Origin: Desertivirga brevis
GTDB lineage: Bacteria; Bacteroidota; Bacteroidia; Sphingobacteriales; Sphingobacteriaceae
Reading direction: 5' to 3'
DNA: 64,000 nt
Assembly (NCBI RefSeq): GCF_017355835.1
Contig: NZ_JAFEWF010000005.1
Location: 124,001 to 188,000 of the forward strand
The position numbers and the translations under genes were made by a program. The number at the start of each line of letters is the position of its first letter. Within the stretch, counting starts at the first letter, position 1. Shown piece by piece: positions 18,485 to 25,749 of the stretch. Below the pieces are notes generated by a model. The model saw nothing but the letters and a program-made list of their open reading frames with translations. It had not been told where the DNA came from and did no database searches.

Positions 18485-19288
18485 CTACATTTTCTCTGCG
18501 ATTACTGCTAGTAACTCCGAGCATGGGAAGAAAACCACTTGGGCTAAAAGTGTTCCGATAACCCTGGCCACTACCATATAAATTATATACTTTCTGAAGG
18601 TGGATTCAGAGCATTTGCCCAATACCACATCGTCTGTCATTATTGATAAATGGGGATCAATAAATGTAAACATAAGGATAGTAGCGAAGCCATTAATAAA
18701 AGCAGATAGATTACTCGCCGTAGTTCTGTAATCAGGATTAATGTAAGATGCATATACCGCAGATAAAACACCTATAGTTAAAATCATAACGGCAACCACG
18801 TTTAGAATAAAAATTCTCCAGGGAAAACCATTGTCTAAACGTATCTGTGTAATATTCTCTTTTGCTGGTACTGTTAGGCTTTCCTTAAAATATAAAATCC
18901 CATTTTTTGAGAAGCCGTGCAGTAAAAGACGCGGGACGGATTTATATAAACTAAAGCTTAGAACAGCTTTTGAGAGTATCCGTTGAAATGTGGGGATCAG
19001 GAAAGCACCCAGAATAGTTCCAATGGTACACGATAAAATTACCCACCGAAAGGGCTCTATGTTACTGCTTATACCATTTTTAATATCATTTTCTACAGCC
19101 TTTGCAAGTAACGGCGCCTGGAACCCATTGGCTGTGCGAGATATTAATACCAAGATATTAAACAAGGCAAAGGATATTGCAATCCTTCCTGTCCGGATTC
19201 CTACAATTCTTACCGAGTAGGAAAGGGTAGTAATAATATTAATCACTAAGGTAAGAACCAGGACAATTGCGATCTGAGAGGTTATCAT
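18485..19288 (-). CDS. amj: Amj-family (DUF2837) lipid II flippase-like membrane protein
   Basis: A 267-residue polytopic protein with about six hydrophobic segments. The N-terminus (INIITTLSYSVRIVGIRTGR, then FNILVLISRTANGFQAPLL) matches the DUF2837/Amj family. The Bacillus member of that family is an alternative lipid II flippase that acts when MurJ is missing. Length fits the family. It sits inside the array of unrelated small genes, so it is probably an acquired extra copy rather than the housekeeping flippase. An array repeat follows its stop by 4 bp. Confidence 0.75.
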   Translation of the reverse strand: MITSQIAIVLVLTLVINIITTLSYSVRIVGIRTGRIAISFALFNILVLISRTANGFQAPLLAKAVENDIKNGISSNIEPFRWVILSCTIGTILGAFLIPTFQRILSKAVLSFSLYKSVPRLLLHGFSKNGILYFKESLTVPAKENITQIRLDNGFPWRIFILNVVAVMILTIGVLSAVYASYINPDYRTTASNLSAFINGFATILMFTFIDPHLSIMTDDVVLGKCSESTFRKYIIYMVVARVIGTLLAQVVFFPCSELLAVIAEKM

Positions 19289-19348
19289 AGCACTATTAGA
19301 AAGTTCCTAAAATTATAAATAATCTACCGGTCTAATGGAAATTGAAAG

Positions 19349-19364
19349 CATCGTTTTTTGAGAC
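19349..19364 (-). repeat. Array repeat, copy 6
   Basis: Top-strand CATCGTTTTTTGAGAC. It lies 144 bp 3' of the leucine-rich-repeat gene, the largest stop-to-repeat distance in the array. Confidence 0.7.
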
Positions 19365-19508
19365 AAGAGTAATGATTGATATGTAAGTTTGGAACGTCTT
19401 AAAGTAAGATAAGGATTCCGAACAAAAAACTTCGACTTGCATTACCTCCTTAAGGTATTAAGAAATGAAACCTATAGCAAATATGCTTATCGGAGCAGCA
19501 ATCAACTT

Positions 19509-20291
19509 TTACCATTCCTTTCCAGGATATAACCTCTTGTTGTCGTAGTCCCAATCCATAAACAATCCTGCTGTTAATTTTTCATGGTTCGCTTTTATCA
19601 ATTCTCTTGTAAGCCTTGGAATAATTCCAGTAATATCAAACCGCTCCAAATTCTGCAATTCTAAAATGGTCTCGTAGGAATTGTCAACTACAGATGAAGT
19701 TGTTAAATCTAGGTGTCTTAAATTTTTTAGATTACTATACGCCTTTAAACTTCTCAGTCGGAGTTTTTTTGGAGCAAATGCGTCCCCGCCCAAACGCAAG
19801 CCTTTCAACTGCGTCATTTGTCCAATTAGCTCATAATTCTCGACCTTGAATGAATTCTCGATCGAGAGTAATTGTAAATTTTTCAGTTCTAAAAGCGGGC
19901 TTATATCAATTAGTCGGCTAAAACTGTTCAAGTTTAATCGTTTAAGCTTTTGAAGCTTTGAAATACTAGAACTGTTTTCAACTGTTGAAGTCCAAAAGTG
20001 GAGCTGTTCGAGATTTTTCATTTTGCAAACTGCCTCAAAAAATTCTTGATTTACTCTATGTCGGACAGAGAGGGCCTTAACTGAGTCAAGAGTAGGAAGA
20101 ACCTCTATCCATTTGTCCTCGAGTTCTTTTCTGTGCTTTAAGCTTGTACCAACTGGAAAGTCCATCGCCAAGGTATTTATTCCTAGTTCCGTGGCAGAGA
20201 AAACCTTCTCAGTAATTTCCTGCACATTCAAAATGTCGGGACCTTTTTCCTTCCTGGAATAGAACAAGTTTAATTTATGACGGTCTTTCAT
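19509..20291 (-). CDS. Leucine-rich-repeat protein
   Basis: A 260-residue protein without signal peptide. Residues about 70-225 form irregular leucine-rich repeats: LEQLHFWTSTVEN, LKRLNLNSFSRLIDISPL, LQLLSIENSF, LKGLRLGGDAF and LRHLDLTTSSV. Such proteins bind other proteins; in Bacteroidota similar ones occur as orphans near immunity-type genes. Nothing identifies a partner. The 144-bp tail between the stop and array repeat copy 6 holds no further ORF of note. Confidence 0.7.
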   Translation of the reverse strand: MKDRHKLNLFYSRKEKGPDILNVQEITEKVFSATELGINTLAMDFPVGTSLKHRKELEDKWIEVLPTLDSVKALSVRHRVNQEFFEAVCKMKNLEQLHFWTSTVENSSSISKLQKLKRLNLNSFSRLIDISPLLELKNLQLLSIENSFKVENYELIGQMTQLKGLRLGGDAFAPKKLRLRSLKAYSNLKNLRHLDLTTSSVVDNSYETILELQNLERFDITGIIPRLTRELIKANHEKLTAGLFMDWDYDNKRLYPGKEW

Positions 20292-20374
20292 TCCTTTGCT
20301 TTTAACATCTTTATATAGGAGCTTTGCAAAACTCTCATATACCGGTTTTTATTTTAAGTCTAATTATTGCGGAT

Positions 20375-20392
20375 ACTATCGTTTTTTGAGAC
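20375..20392 (-). repeat. Array repeat, copy 7
   Basis: Top-strand ACTATCGTTTTTTGAGAC followed by AGTACTT. It lies 20 bp 3' of the gene at 20413 and is the best match to the consensus. Confidence 0.75.
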
Positions 20393-20412
20393 AGTACTTC
20401 GATTGAGCGACG

Positions 20413-20955
20413 TTATTTTTTTTTCAACCAGTGCCTATTTCCGCGATTTGGGAAATAAAACACCACGAGCAAGTTATTTTTATTCTCTTCTAAAATCTTT
20501 ATTCTCTTGATATTTTCTAAATCATTTAGCTCATCCACAAGGTCAAATCCGCTCATTTCACCTAACACCACCTCGTAAAGTCCATACTTTCTAATTAGTT
20601 CTACGTTAGGGCGTCCCATTACACTTTTTCCAGTTACCTGCACTCTTAGATTGTCGTTGAAGTCATTACCATACGTTCTGTCTAATCCGAATCCAGTTAG
20701 TATAATTGCTATGAAAGGAATAAACATGGGCAGCATACTTAATCCTAAAAGAGTGGCTAAAGTCCATCCGTAAAATCTAACTCCTCTTTTACTCCAAAAT
20801 TTTATAAGTATGTAAAGGGTATAGACTAGCCATATCCAGAAAAATATCCTGTCGGCCCAATATCCTTGCAGGCTAATACCTTTTACAATGTCAAGCACAA
20901 GGTTAAGGATTAAAGCTGCTGAGAGAATTAAGTAGATTAAGAAGATTCTTTTCAT
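20413..20955 (-). CDS. Hypothetical membrane protein
   Basis: A 180-residue protein with three hydrophobic segments in its first 85 residues (IFLIYLILSAALILNLVLD; IFFWIWLVYTLYILIKFW; LATLLGLSMLPMFIPFIAII) and a soluble C-terminal half of about 95 residues. The tail contains VMGRPNVELIRKYGLYEVVL, which looks like a short alpha/beta unit. No family recognised. Single gene between array units. Confidence 0.65.
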   Translation of the reverse strand: MKRIFLIYLILSAALILNLVLDIVKGISLQGYWADRIFFWIWLVYTLYILIKFWSKRGVRFYGWTLATLLGLSMLPMFIPFIAIILTGFGLDRTYGNDFNDNLRVQVTGKSVMGRPNVELIRKYGLYEVVLGEMSGFDLVDELNDLENIKRIKILEENKNNLLVVFYFPNRGNRHWLKKK

Positions 20956-20987
20956 TTATTAATGACGCTCAATTTGTTTATATAACT

Positions 20988-21134
20988 CTAAAATATATTA
21001 TAAAGGCAGGTTTTCGGAGGACCTCCTGTCATGAAGTTCATTAGGAAAACAAACGTCAAGTAAACAGCACATGCAATTATAACTGTCACCAGAGTTAGTG
21101 TTTTAACCCAAAATTTAACGTTTTCTTGATTCAT
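20988..21134 (-). CDS. 48-residue single-pass membrane protein
   Basis: An ATG frame of 48 codons starting 5 bp after the stop of the 77-residue ORF. It encodes one membrane segment (VTVIIACAVYLTFVFLMNF) and a short tail with GGPPKTC. The clean start, tight spacing and hydrophobic pattern support a real small protein. Function unknown. Confidence 0.5.
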   Translation of the reverse strand: MNQENVKFWVKTLTLVTVIIACAVYLTFVFLMNFMTGGPPKTCLYNIF

Positions 21135-21139
21135 CGCTT

Positions 21140-21373
21140 TTACATAAAACCTCTATTAACTGGGTAATTTATCCTTTTATGAGATAGTAGACGTAATGCT
21201 TTTTGACATTGTTTTAACCAGTCCTTTTCTTGAATAGCGACCACCGGCAATAGTTCAATTTCTGAGTACTTTTCAATTTCTTCTAAACACACTTTGGTTA
21301 GCTCTTGATCAAGTGTTCCGTATTCCAATATGAAGTGTACAGTCCAGAGTTGAACCAAATATTGTCCCTCCAT
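21140..21373 (-). CDS. Hypothetical protein, probably 5'-truncated
   Basis: A 77-residue helical protein starting MEGQYLVQLWTVHFILEYG. The same frame reads as protein-like for nine codons before the ATG (SFAHTLKGL), back to the stop of the ORF at 21401. This suggests that the gene once began further upstream and was cut by a recombination event, with the ATG now serving by default. No family recognised. Confidence 0.45.
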   Translation of the reverse strand: MEGQYLVQLWTVHFILEYGTLDQELTKVCLEEIEKYSEIELLPVVAIQEKDWLKQCQKALRLLSHKRINYPVNRGFM

Positions 21374-21400
21374 CAGACCTTTCAGGGTGTGAGCAAAACT

Positions 21401-21631
21401 TCAATCTACAGTTGTTCTTACAGAATCCAGCTTTTTATACGGATAACTACTACTTTTATACCAATCGCCATTTGATTTGTATGCCCATAAAGCTACTTTT
21501 CCACCTATTGGCTTCCCAAGAATTGGATCGTAAATGCGACCGGTAACAATTGTAATCGTTTCCGATTCTTCTTCTTTACATCTTACCTGCAAGACTACAA
21601 TCAAAAGTAGCAATAGGTATAATTTTGTCAT
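21401..21631 (-). CDS. Probable 3'-truncated lipoprotein with carboxypeptidase-regulatory-like start
   Basis: A 76-residue product. A hydrophobic leader (MTKLYLLLLLIVVLQVRC) ends in Cys, then a strand pattern IVTGRIYDPILGKPIGGKV typical of the carboxypeptidase-regulatory-like beta-sandwich of Bacteroidota. Such domains run about 80-100 residues and here the frame stops after SVRTTVD, where family members normally continue. It abuts the 5'-truncated ORF at 21373 in the same frame. Confidence 0.45.
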   Translation of the reverse strand: MTKLYLLLLLIVVLQVRCKEEESETITIVTGRIYDPILGKPIGGKVALWAYKSNGDWYKSSSYPYKKLDSVRTTVD

Positions 21632-21727
21632 AAGCTAATTTACATCAAAAAAACAAAAGACATTTAAATATCTGTTCTGTGGCTCTTCTAGACCATAACT
21701 CATACATGGTAGTATTGGGCAGGCAAT

Positions 21728-22099
21728 TTAGTCCGCTGTTTCAGATTGTCGCCAGTCGAGAATATGTGTCAGGATTCCCTTATTCCAACAATCTAATGTT
21801 CCGCTTGCTGTTAATGAAAAAATATCTTTATTGTTTTGAGCGATAGTTTCTAAAGCCAGAACTGCTTCTCGTTCTAAGGTTGCTAATAAAGCCGTGGAAG
21901 TCCAAATTTTGACGGAGTCGTTGTTATGATTAAGTAGTTGATAAAATGCTTCCCGCGTTTCACTAGTACCTTTTCTAATCTGATTAATTGACTTCATCAA
22001 AGCTTTGTGAATCTTGTTCCCTTTTTTTGAATCACCATTCAAAATGCATTCCCCATGCTCACAAGCTAGTCTTATGTACTCTTGGATTGGATCGGTCAT
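21728..22099 (-). CDS. DUF2019-like small helical protein
   Basis: A 123-residue all-helical protein. YIRLACEHGECILNGDSKKG followed by NKIHKALMKSINQ and LLNHNNDSVKIWTSTALL recall DUF2019, small HEAT-like proteins found next to polymorphic toxins and thought to be immunity-like. No toxin gene is in the window. It has no array repeat directly 3' of its stop. The match is from memory of the family pattern. Confidence 0.55.
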   Translation of the reverse strand: MTDPIQEYIRLACEHGECILNGDSKKGNKIHKALMKSINQIRKGTSETREAFYQLLNHNNDSVKIWTSTALLATLEREAVLALETIAQNNKDIFSLTASGTLDCWNKGILTHILDWRQSETAD

Positions 22100-22258
22100 T
22101 GGTTTTTATCTTACTTGCCCTAACGGCTAAGGGTTTAAGTAGTGCCCGATTAGAAGCAATTCACTGTCACCCCGCACTAAGGTAAATAAAAAGAAGAAAA
22201 GGAACGAGATTTACGCCGCCCGGGCATAACATAAACACTGTATTGACTGCTGGGCTTT

Positions 22259-22615
22259 TTAGTCAGTCTTTTTGATAAACCTCTTATTTTCTTGGTGTGT
22301 AGCAATCTCGTCGCTAAGTATTACGGAGTCACCTTGGCGGATTACCTCAAAGCTTTCATCTTTTTTATTTTCGAAGTTTAAGTCCACTTGGTCGAAATCA
22401 TGCAAGCTTAAATGCCATTTTCCCTTTTCGGTGCTAGGCGAGAGCGTTTCTTGTGTCAGCGAAAATGTACTATCGTCTAGTAGGGTTAATATCGTTTCAT
22501 TATTTCCAAATAAAAAATAAGTTCCTACTAAATCTTTTATTAAGGTATTATGAGAACTGTTGCCGATAAGAAAATATAGTATTGGAAATAACAAAAAGAA
22601 AAACCTAAAACACAT
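22259..22615 (-). CDS. Hypothetical exported protein
   Basis: A 118-residue product with a hydrophobic N-terminus (CFRFFFLLFPILYFLIG) and a beta-rich body (GTYFLFGNNETILTLLDDS, GKWHLSLHD) like a small lipocalin-type or DUF-type sandwich. It overlaps the 70-residue ORF at 22540 by 76 bp in another frame. The gap downstream (22100-22258) contains GTTATGC and CCGTTAGGGC on the coding strand, loosely reminiscent of attC core sites but not meeting the consensus. Confidence 0.55.
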   Translation of the reverse strand: MCFRFFFLLFPILYFLIGNSSHNTLIKDLVGTYFLFGNNETILTLLDDSTFSLTQETLSPSTEKGKWHLSLHDFDQVDLNFENKKDESFEVIRQGDSVILSDEIATHQENKRFIKKTD

Positions 22616-22752
22616 TTTAAAATTCTTCTTGTCGCCGATTTCTTAGTTCCTTGCAAAAGGAGCCCAACCCCCAAGGGTGGGACTAACAGCAAAAGTAAAG
22701 TTCCTATTGATTCCACGGAGGTTGTCGATTTTTTTAGGCTTGCAATTAACAT
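22540..22752 (-). CDS. Small hypothetical membrane protein
   Basis: A 70-residue protein with hydrophobic segments TLLLLLVPPLGVGLLL and YYIFLSATVLII. Its ATG lies 27 nt beyond a promoter with canonical spacing (22780-22809), which supports its being expressed, but the long overlap with the 118-residue gene leaves doubt about which frame is used. Confidence 0.4.
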   Translation of the reverse strand: MLIASLKKSTTSVESIGTLLLLLVPPLGVGLLLQGTKKSATRRILKCVLGFSFCYFQYYIFLSATVLIIP

Positions 22753-22779
22753 CGCCTAAAGGCAATTGCGCTTACTTCC

Positions 22780-22809
22780 CATATATACGAAATTTTATCT
22801 AGCGTTCAA
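22780..22809 (-). promoter_or_regulatory. Promoter TTG-N19-TATATATG, duplicated copy 1
   Basis: On the minus strand TTG (22807-22809) is separated by exactly 19 nt from TATATATG (22780-22787), matching the Bacteroidota -33/-7 arrangement with one mismatch to TAnnTTTG. The whole segment, about 35 bp, recurs at 24199-24228 with the same spacing. Confidence 0.6.
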
Positions 22810-22832
22810 GAACTTATCTTCTTATAGCAATG

Positions 22833-22872
22833 GTGAACCAAGAAACAGATGTACACAGGCCTACTGTTCCAG
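22833..22872. repeat. 40-bp dispersed repeat, copy B
   Basis: 31/40 identical to 17028-17067, starting GTGAACCAAGAA and ending TCCAG. Here it abuts the truncated GNAT fragment instead of an array repeat. Confidence 0.6.
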
Positions 22873-22878
22873 AATGTA

Positions 22879-22955
22879 ATCATTTCTTTTTCACTTTTTA
22901 CCCAAGAAATAAGTCGGTCAAAATCTTCGTATCCAAATGTTTCTAGTTCTATCAT
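22879..22955 (-). pseudogene. GNAT gene 5' fragment (duplicate of 18377-18453)
   Basis: A 77-bp segment identical at 74 positions to the first 26 codons of the broken GNAT gene, with its ATG at 22955. The similarity continues upstream into array repeat copy 8, then ends abruptly on the 3' side, where unrelated sequence (the 40-bp repeat) follows. It is a truncated cassette copy. Confidence 0.8.
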
Positions 22956-22963
22956 CTGCAATT

Positions 22964-22981
22964 ACTATCGTTTTTTGAGAT
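22964..22981 (-). repeat. Array repeat, copy 8
   Basis: Top-strand ACTATCGTTTTTTGAGAT, one base 3' of the stop at 22983. Its flank is homologous to that of copy 5. Confidence 0.75.
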
Positions 22982-22982
22982 C

Positions 22983-23420
22983 TTACGGCTTTTGGGGACC
23001 AGAACCATTTTGAGAATCTTTCCAAGAATATGCTCGGATATCTTCCTCAGGCTTTCGCTTTTCATAAACCGAGTTAATATCGCAGGTCCAGTCGTAGCCA
23101 GTACGCTCACTATAATATAGAATAAGTTTGTCATGCTTGATTTCATTTATTCTGGTAGATAAGTCATATAGAGCGTCGTTTACATCTTCTTCATGGTAGC
23201 AAGATATGTGTGTATGTATGTCTGTGCTTCCATCTGGATCTACCAAGCCAATTGTAATTTCAGAGTTATAAGTTGCAATCCAGATTGAAAATTCATTTGA
23301 TAAGCTTCTAAGTTCGCAATCAAATGAACCGTCCACCTGATATTTTAGCGTCGGCAGGAACTCAGGGTATTTATTCTTTAAGAATAATTCAATCAATTCT
23401 GATAATCTAGTCTGGTTCAC
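22983..23420 (-). CDS. Hypothetical protein, immunity-like
   Basis: A 145-residue soluble alpha/beta protein. A helix-rich start (LSELIELFLKNKYPEF) leads into strands FDCELRSLSNEFSIWIAT and ITIGLVDPDG, then helix NDALYDLSTRINEI. The fold pattern resembles small immunity proteins of polymorphic toxin systems, but I cannot name the family. Array repeat copy 8 follows the stop directly. Confidence 0.65.
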   Translation of the reverse strand: MNQTRLSELIELFLKNKYPEFLPTLKYQVDGSFDCELRSLSNEFSIWIATYNSEITIGLVDPDGSTDIHTHISCYHEEDVNDALYDLSTRINEIKHDKLILYYSERTGYDWTCDINSVYEKRKPEEDIRAYSWKDSQNGSGPQKP

Positions 23421-23513
23421 TCTGTGAATTTTTTCTGTGGCAAATATCCGAAGGCTTTAACAAATATGGCTATTCCTAGAATTAGCATAGTAATTGCAAC
23501 CTGCAAAGGTTTC

Positions 23514-23530
23514 CTATCCTTTTTTGAGAC
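23514..23530 (-). repeat. Array repeat, copy 9
   Basis: Top-strand CTATCCTTTTTTGAGAC followed by AGTACTGTAA. It lies 51 bp 3' of the gene at 23582. Confidence 0.75.
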
Positions 23531-23581
23531 AGTACTGTAAGTTATGACACCTATAAGTACAAACCTTTAGGTGACCAGAAG

Positions 23582-24145
23582 TCATTTTTTAGTTCCACAC
23601 TCATTGTAAGCTTTGACGACAGCTTCTCTGTCTTTAGGAGAATATTTGTCTGTTTCAGTCCATGCTTTAAATAATTCTGGGCAGTCAGAAATCAGGCTTG
23701 CAATTCTCTGCCTAGGATTTATAACATTTAAATAAACAATCTTGTCGTCCTTAACCATTATTGGTAATATGGAAGTGGAGCCGTCATAAGGATGGGTTGA
23801 GTATAGATTGTAAAGTGAAAGTTTTCCTTTTATAACTTCATTAAAAAATCGGCTGTTGTCGCCAGTGAGAGAAACGAAAGTGTGGGACACACCTTGTTCG
23901 TCTTTAACAACAAAAGATTTTATGTCAGACGGGCCAAACTTTTTCTTTTCATTATTTTCAATTACTGTTAGGCGCTTTGCAAGAGCTGAAAAATTAATCT
24001 TTCCCGTAATTGTAGGGGTCGTTACTATTTGGCAAATAATTGTATCTCCACTTGTCGTTACGTAAGAGCCATCTTTCATTCTGCTTTGTGCTGCCAGTTG
24101 CAAAGTTGTGAAGAAAAGGAACAAGGATAATAGTACGATTTTCAT
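23582..24145 (-). CDS. Hypothetical secreted protein
   Basis: A 187-residue protein with signal peptide MKIVLLSLFLFFTTLQLAAQ. The mature N-terminus (GSYVTTSGDTIICQIVTTP) follows the pattern of a common Bacteroidota exported family in which an ITxxGDTI strand begins a beta domain; a helical tail carries a Cys pair (ISDCPELF and YNECGT). Its own promoter lies at 24199-24228. Function unknown. Confidence 0.7.
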   Translation of the reverse strand: MKIVLLSLFLFFTTLQLAAQSRMKDGSYVTTSGDTIICQIVTTPTITGKINFSALAKRLTVIENNEKKKFGPSDIKSFVVKDEQGVSHTFVSLTGDNSRFFNEVIKGKLSLYNLYSTHPYDGSTSILPIMVKDDKIVYLNVINPRQRIASLISDCPELFKAWTETDKYSPKDREAVVKAYNECGTKK

Positions 24146-24198
24146 GTTTTATAATTTCTGGGAACGTGTGAGGATAAACGCAATAGAGCTTTATTTCC

Positions 24199-24228
24199 CA
24201 TATATACGAAGTTTTCTCTAAAGTTCAA
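24199..24228 (-). promoter_or_regulatory. Promoter TTG-N19-TATATATG, duplicated copy 2
   Basis: Minus-strand TTG (24226-24228), 19-nt spacer, TATATATG (24199-24206), about 53 nt upstream of the ATG at 24145. Near-identical to 22780-22809, so a promoter segment has been duplicated ahead of two unrelated genes. Confidence 0.6.
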
Positions 24229-24242
24229 GTGTTGAGGATATC

Positions 24243-24257
24243 ATCGTTTTGTAAGAC
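24243..24257 (-). repeat. Array repeat, copy 10
   Basis: Top-strand ATCGTTTTGTAAGAC, diverged. It lies 33 bp 3' of the macro-domain gene. Confidence 0.65.
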
Positions 24258-24290
24258 ATAGGTACGTCTTCTTCAATGGTGGCGCTGTCC

Positions 24291-24764
24291 CTAAAAATCG
24301 TAGACAGTAACATCAACCAGCTTATCAACAATATGCGTAAATACGAGTGGTTCAATTTTATCCCATGATCCTCCAGCAAGACCACAGCCGATCCTAGGCA
24401 TATGAACAGAAGCACTAAAGTCTTTAGCGAAATTTCCCACCTTGTCGAGCCCCGAAGCAACAGCATCATAACGGATTGGGGGCACACCATCTTTGTCTCT
24501 TCTTATATCCCGTTGCCCGATTACATTCGCTATCCAAGTATCCTTCTCTACCTGCACAAACTGCACTTCTCCTAGTTTGAAATTATCCTTCGATTTGTAC
24601 CACTCGCGATATTTCTTCTCCGGTTCAGACCACTTCTGGGATAGGGCCATAACAAAACCTTTACCCCAACCACCTACGTCATTGCAGATATGAACGATAA
24701 TTTTATTCCCCTTCGCTGTTGGGCTCGTTGCATCTCCTTTAATATATTTGATGTCTGTTATCAT
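24291..24764 (-). CDS. Macro domain protein (ADP-ribose hydrolase type)
   Basis: A 157-residue single macro domain. Diagnostic segments are IKYIKGDATSP at the N-terminus, IIVHICNDVGGWGKGFVMAL in the ADP-ribose-binding loop, and MPRIGCGLAGGSWDKI. This pattern is closest to the Poa1p/TARG1-like branch, which removes ADP-ribose from proteins or nucleic acid, or processes ADP-ribose-1''-phosphate. No DarT-like ADP-ribosyltransferase is adjacent, so it is not an evident DarTG pair. It stands alone between array repeats 10 and 11. Confidence 0.92.
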   Translation of the reverse strand: MITDIKYIKGDATSPTAKGNKIIVHICNDVGGWGKGFVMALSQKWSEPEKKYREWYKSKDNFKLGEVQFVQVEKDTWIANVIGQRDIRRDKDGVPPIRYDAVASGLDKVGNFAKDFSASVHMPRIGCGLAGGSWDKIEPLVFTHIVDKLVDVTVYDF

Positions 24765-24794
24765 CAGTTACTATTTTTGTGCTTCGTACAATGT

Positions 24795-24812
24795 ACTATC
24801 CTTTTTTGCGAC
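24795..24812 (-). repeat. Array repeat, copy 11
   Basis: Top-strand ACTATCCTTTTTTGCGAC. It is 117 bp 3' of the gene at 24930 and is the right-most copy seen. Confidence 0.7.
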
Positions 24813-24929
24813 TGACAAGCATGAGGGCTAAAAATTGAGAGGGTTGAATATCCTTCTTCCGTTTCCGCACTTAACTTGATAAAAACAGAGTAAACAAGGT
24901 AAACAAATCAAAAGCGATGTATGTACATG

Positions 24930-25352
24930 TTACTCCGTCGAATCGTAAGCCCATTGGGTTAAACGTAACTCGATGTTCAAGTGCCCGGCAATTCTAATGA
25001 ATTGTGCAGGAAAACTGTCATGTTGAACCTCTATCTTTAATCCGTCTATTCTAGAATTATACGAAAAATCAATTGCGATACTGTCAATTGTCTTATCCAT
25101 TTCCAGCTTCTCCAAATAATGCTTGTTATCTTTTAAAAAAGCAGTCGTTTCTTTTATCTGAGCAGGCAAGTCAGAATATTCTGCATTGCTAATGTCGTAA
25201 ATTATTGTTGAGGTATTTCTCTTTTCGCCTTCAGGTTTAGTCTTTCTAAATGGTTCTCCTTTTCGATGAATTGTCGCTGGTCTCAAATCCCAGCCCAATA
25301 TTAAAAAATCCGGATCAAGATCCTTACCCGATATTAGTAAAATCGCTCCCAT
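24930..25352 (-). CDS. Hypothetical protein
   Basis: A 140-residue soluble protein. LISGKDLDPDFLILGWDLRP at the start and the ending LRLTQWAYDST give an overall layout recalling DUF4279-type immunity proteins; this is a weak pattern impression only. The start lies 1 bp after the stop of the upstream membrane-protein gene, so the two form a pair within one array unit. Confidence 0.6.
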   Translation of the reverse strand: MGAILLISGKDLDPDFLILGWDLRPATIHRKGEPFRKTKPEGEKRNTSTIIYDISNAEYSDLPAQIKETTAFLKDNKHYLEKLEMDKTIDSIAIDFSYNSRIDGLKIEVQHDSFPAQFIRIAGHLNIELRLTQWAYDSTE

Positions 25353-25353
25353 T

Positions 25354-25749
25354 TCAGTCGTTAAGTATTTGTAACCTACGTTTCAATAATACATAAAATA
25401 CCGTTAATGAGCAGAATATCGCAGCTACGGACGCATAAATATCATACCAGTCAAAGACCCGACCCCGCTGGTAATTATCTCTGATTTCATTAAGAATCAT
25501 AAGTAAGAGAGTAATGGTACATGCAATAGGAAAGTGATTAACGGGCTTGTTCCGTCTGATTCTATTACTTACATAGATAAATGGTAAAGCGAATGCGAGT
25601 CCGAAATTTGGTACAAACCCCAGGATAAAAGATGCAGAATGATTATCAATAAAGGAGGCCCTTAAAAATTTAGATAGGTAGAGGGTAATACCAAAAATGA
25701 TTGAACTGGTGATTATATTTTTCTCTTTTCTTACATCTATGTTGGTCAT
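25354..25749 (-). CDS. Hypothetical membrane protein
   Basis: A 131-residue protein with four hydrophobic segments (SSIIFGITLYLSKFL; FILGFVPNFGLAFALPFIYV; FPIACTITLLLMILNEI; IYASVAAIFCSLTVFYVLL). No family recognised. It is the first gene of the two-gene unit closing the right end of the array. No promoter of the TAnnTTTG type was evident. Confidence 0.6.
   Translation of the reverse strand: MTNIDVRKEKNIITSSIIFGITLYLSKFLRASFIDNHSASFILGFVPNFGLAFALPFIYVSNRIRRNKPVNHFPIACTITLLLMILNEIRDNYQRGRVFDWYDIYASVAAIFCSLTVFYVLLKRRLQILND

Noticed and set aside
24291..24764. DarG antitoxin of a DarTG system
   Set aside because: No DarT-like gene lies next to it and the protein has only the macro domain without the C-terminal DarG part.
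14636..24812. Array repeats as ends of miniature inverted-repeat transposons
   Set aside because: All copies have one orientation, and no partner GTCTCAAAA end on the other strand lies at a consistent distance, so no element can be delimited.
14636..24812. CRISPR array
   Set aside because: Repeats are separated by whole genes at irregular distances, not by uniform spacers, and no cas gene is present.
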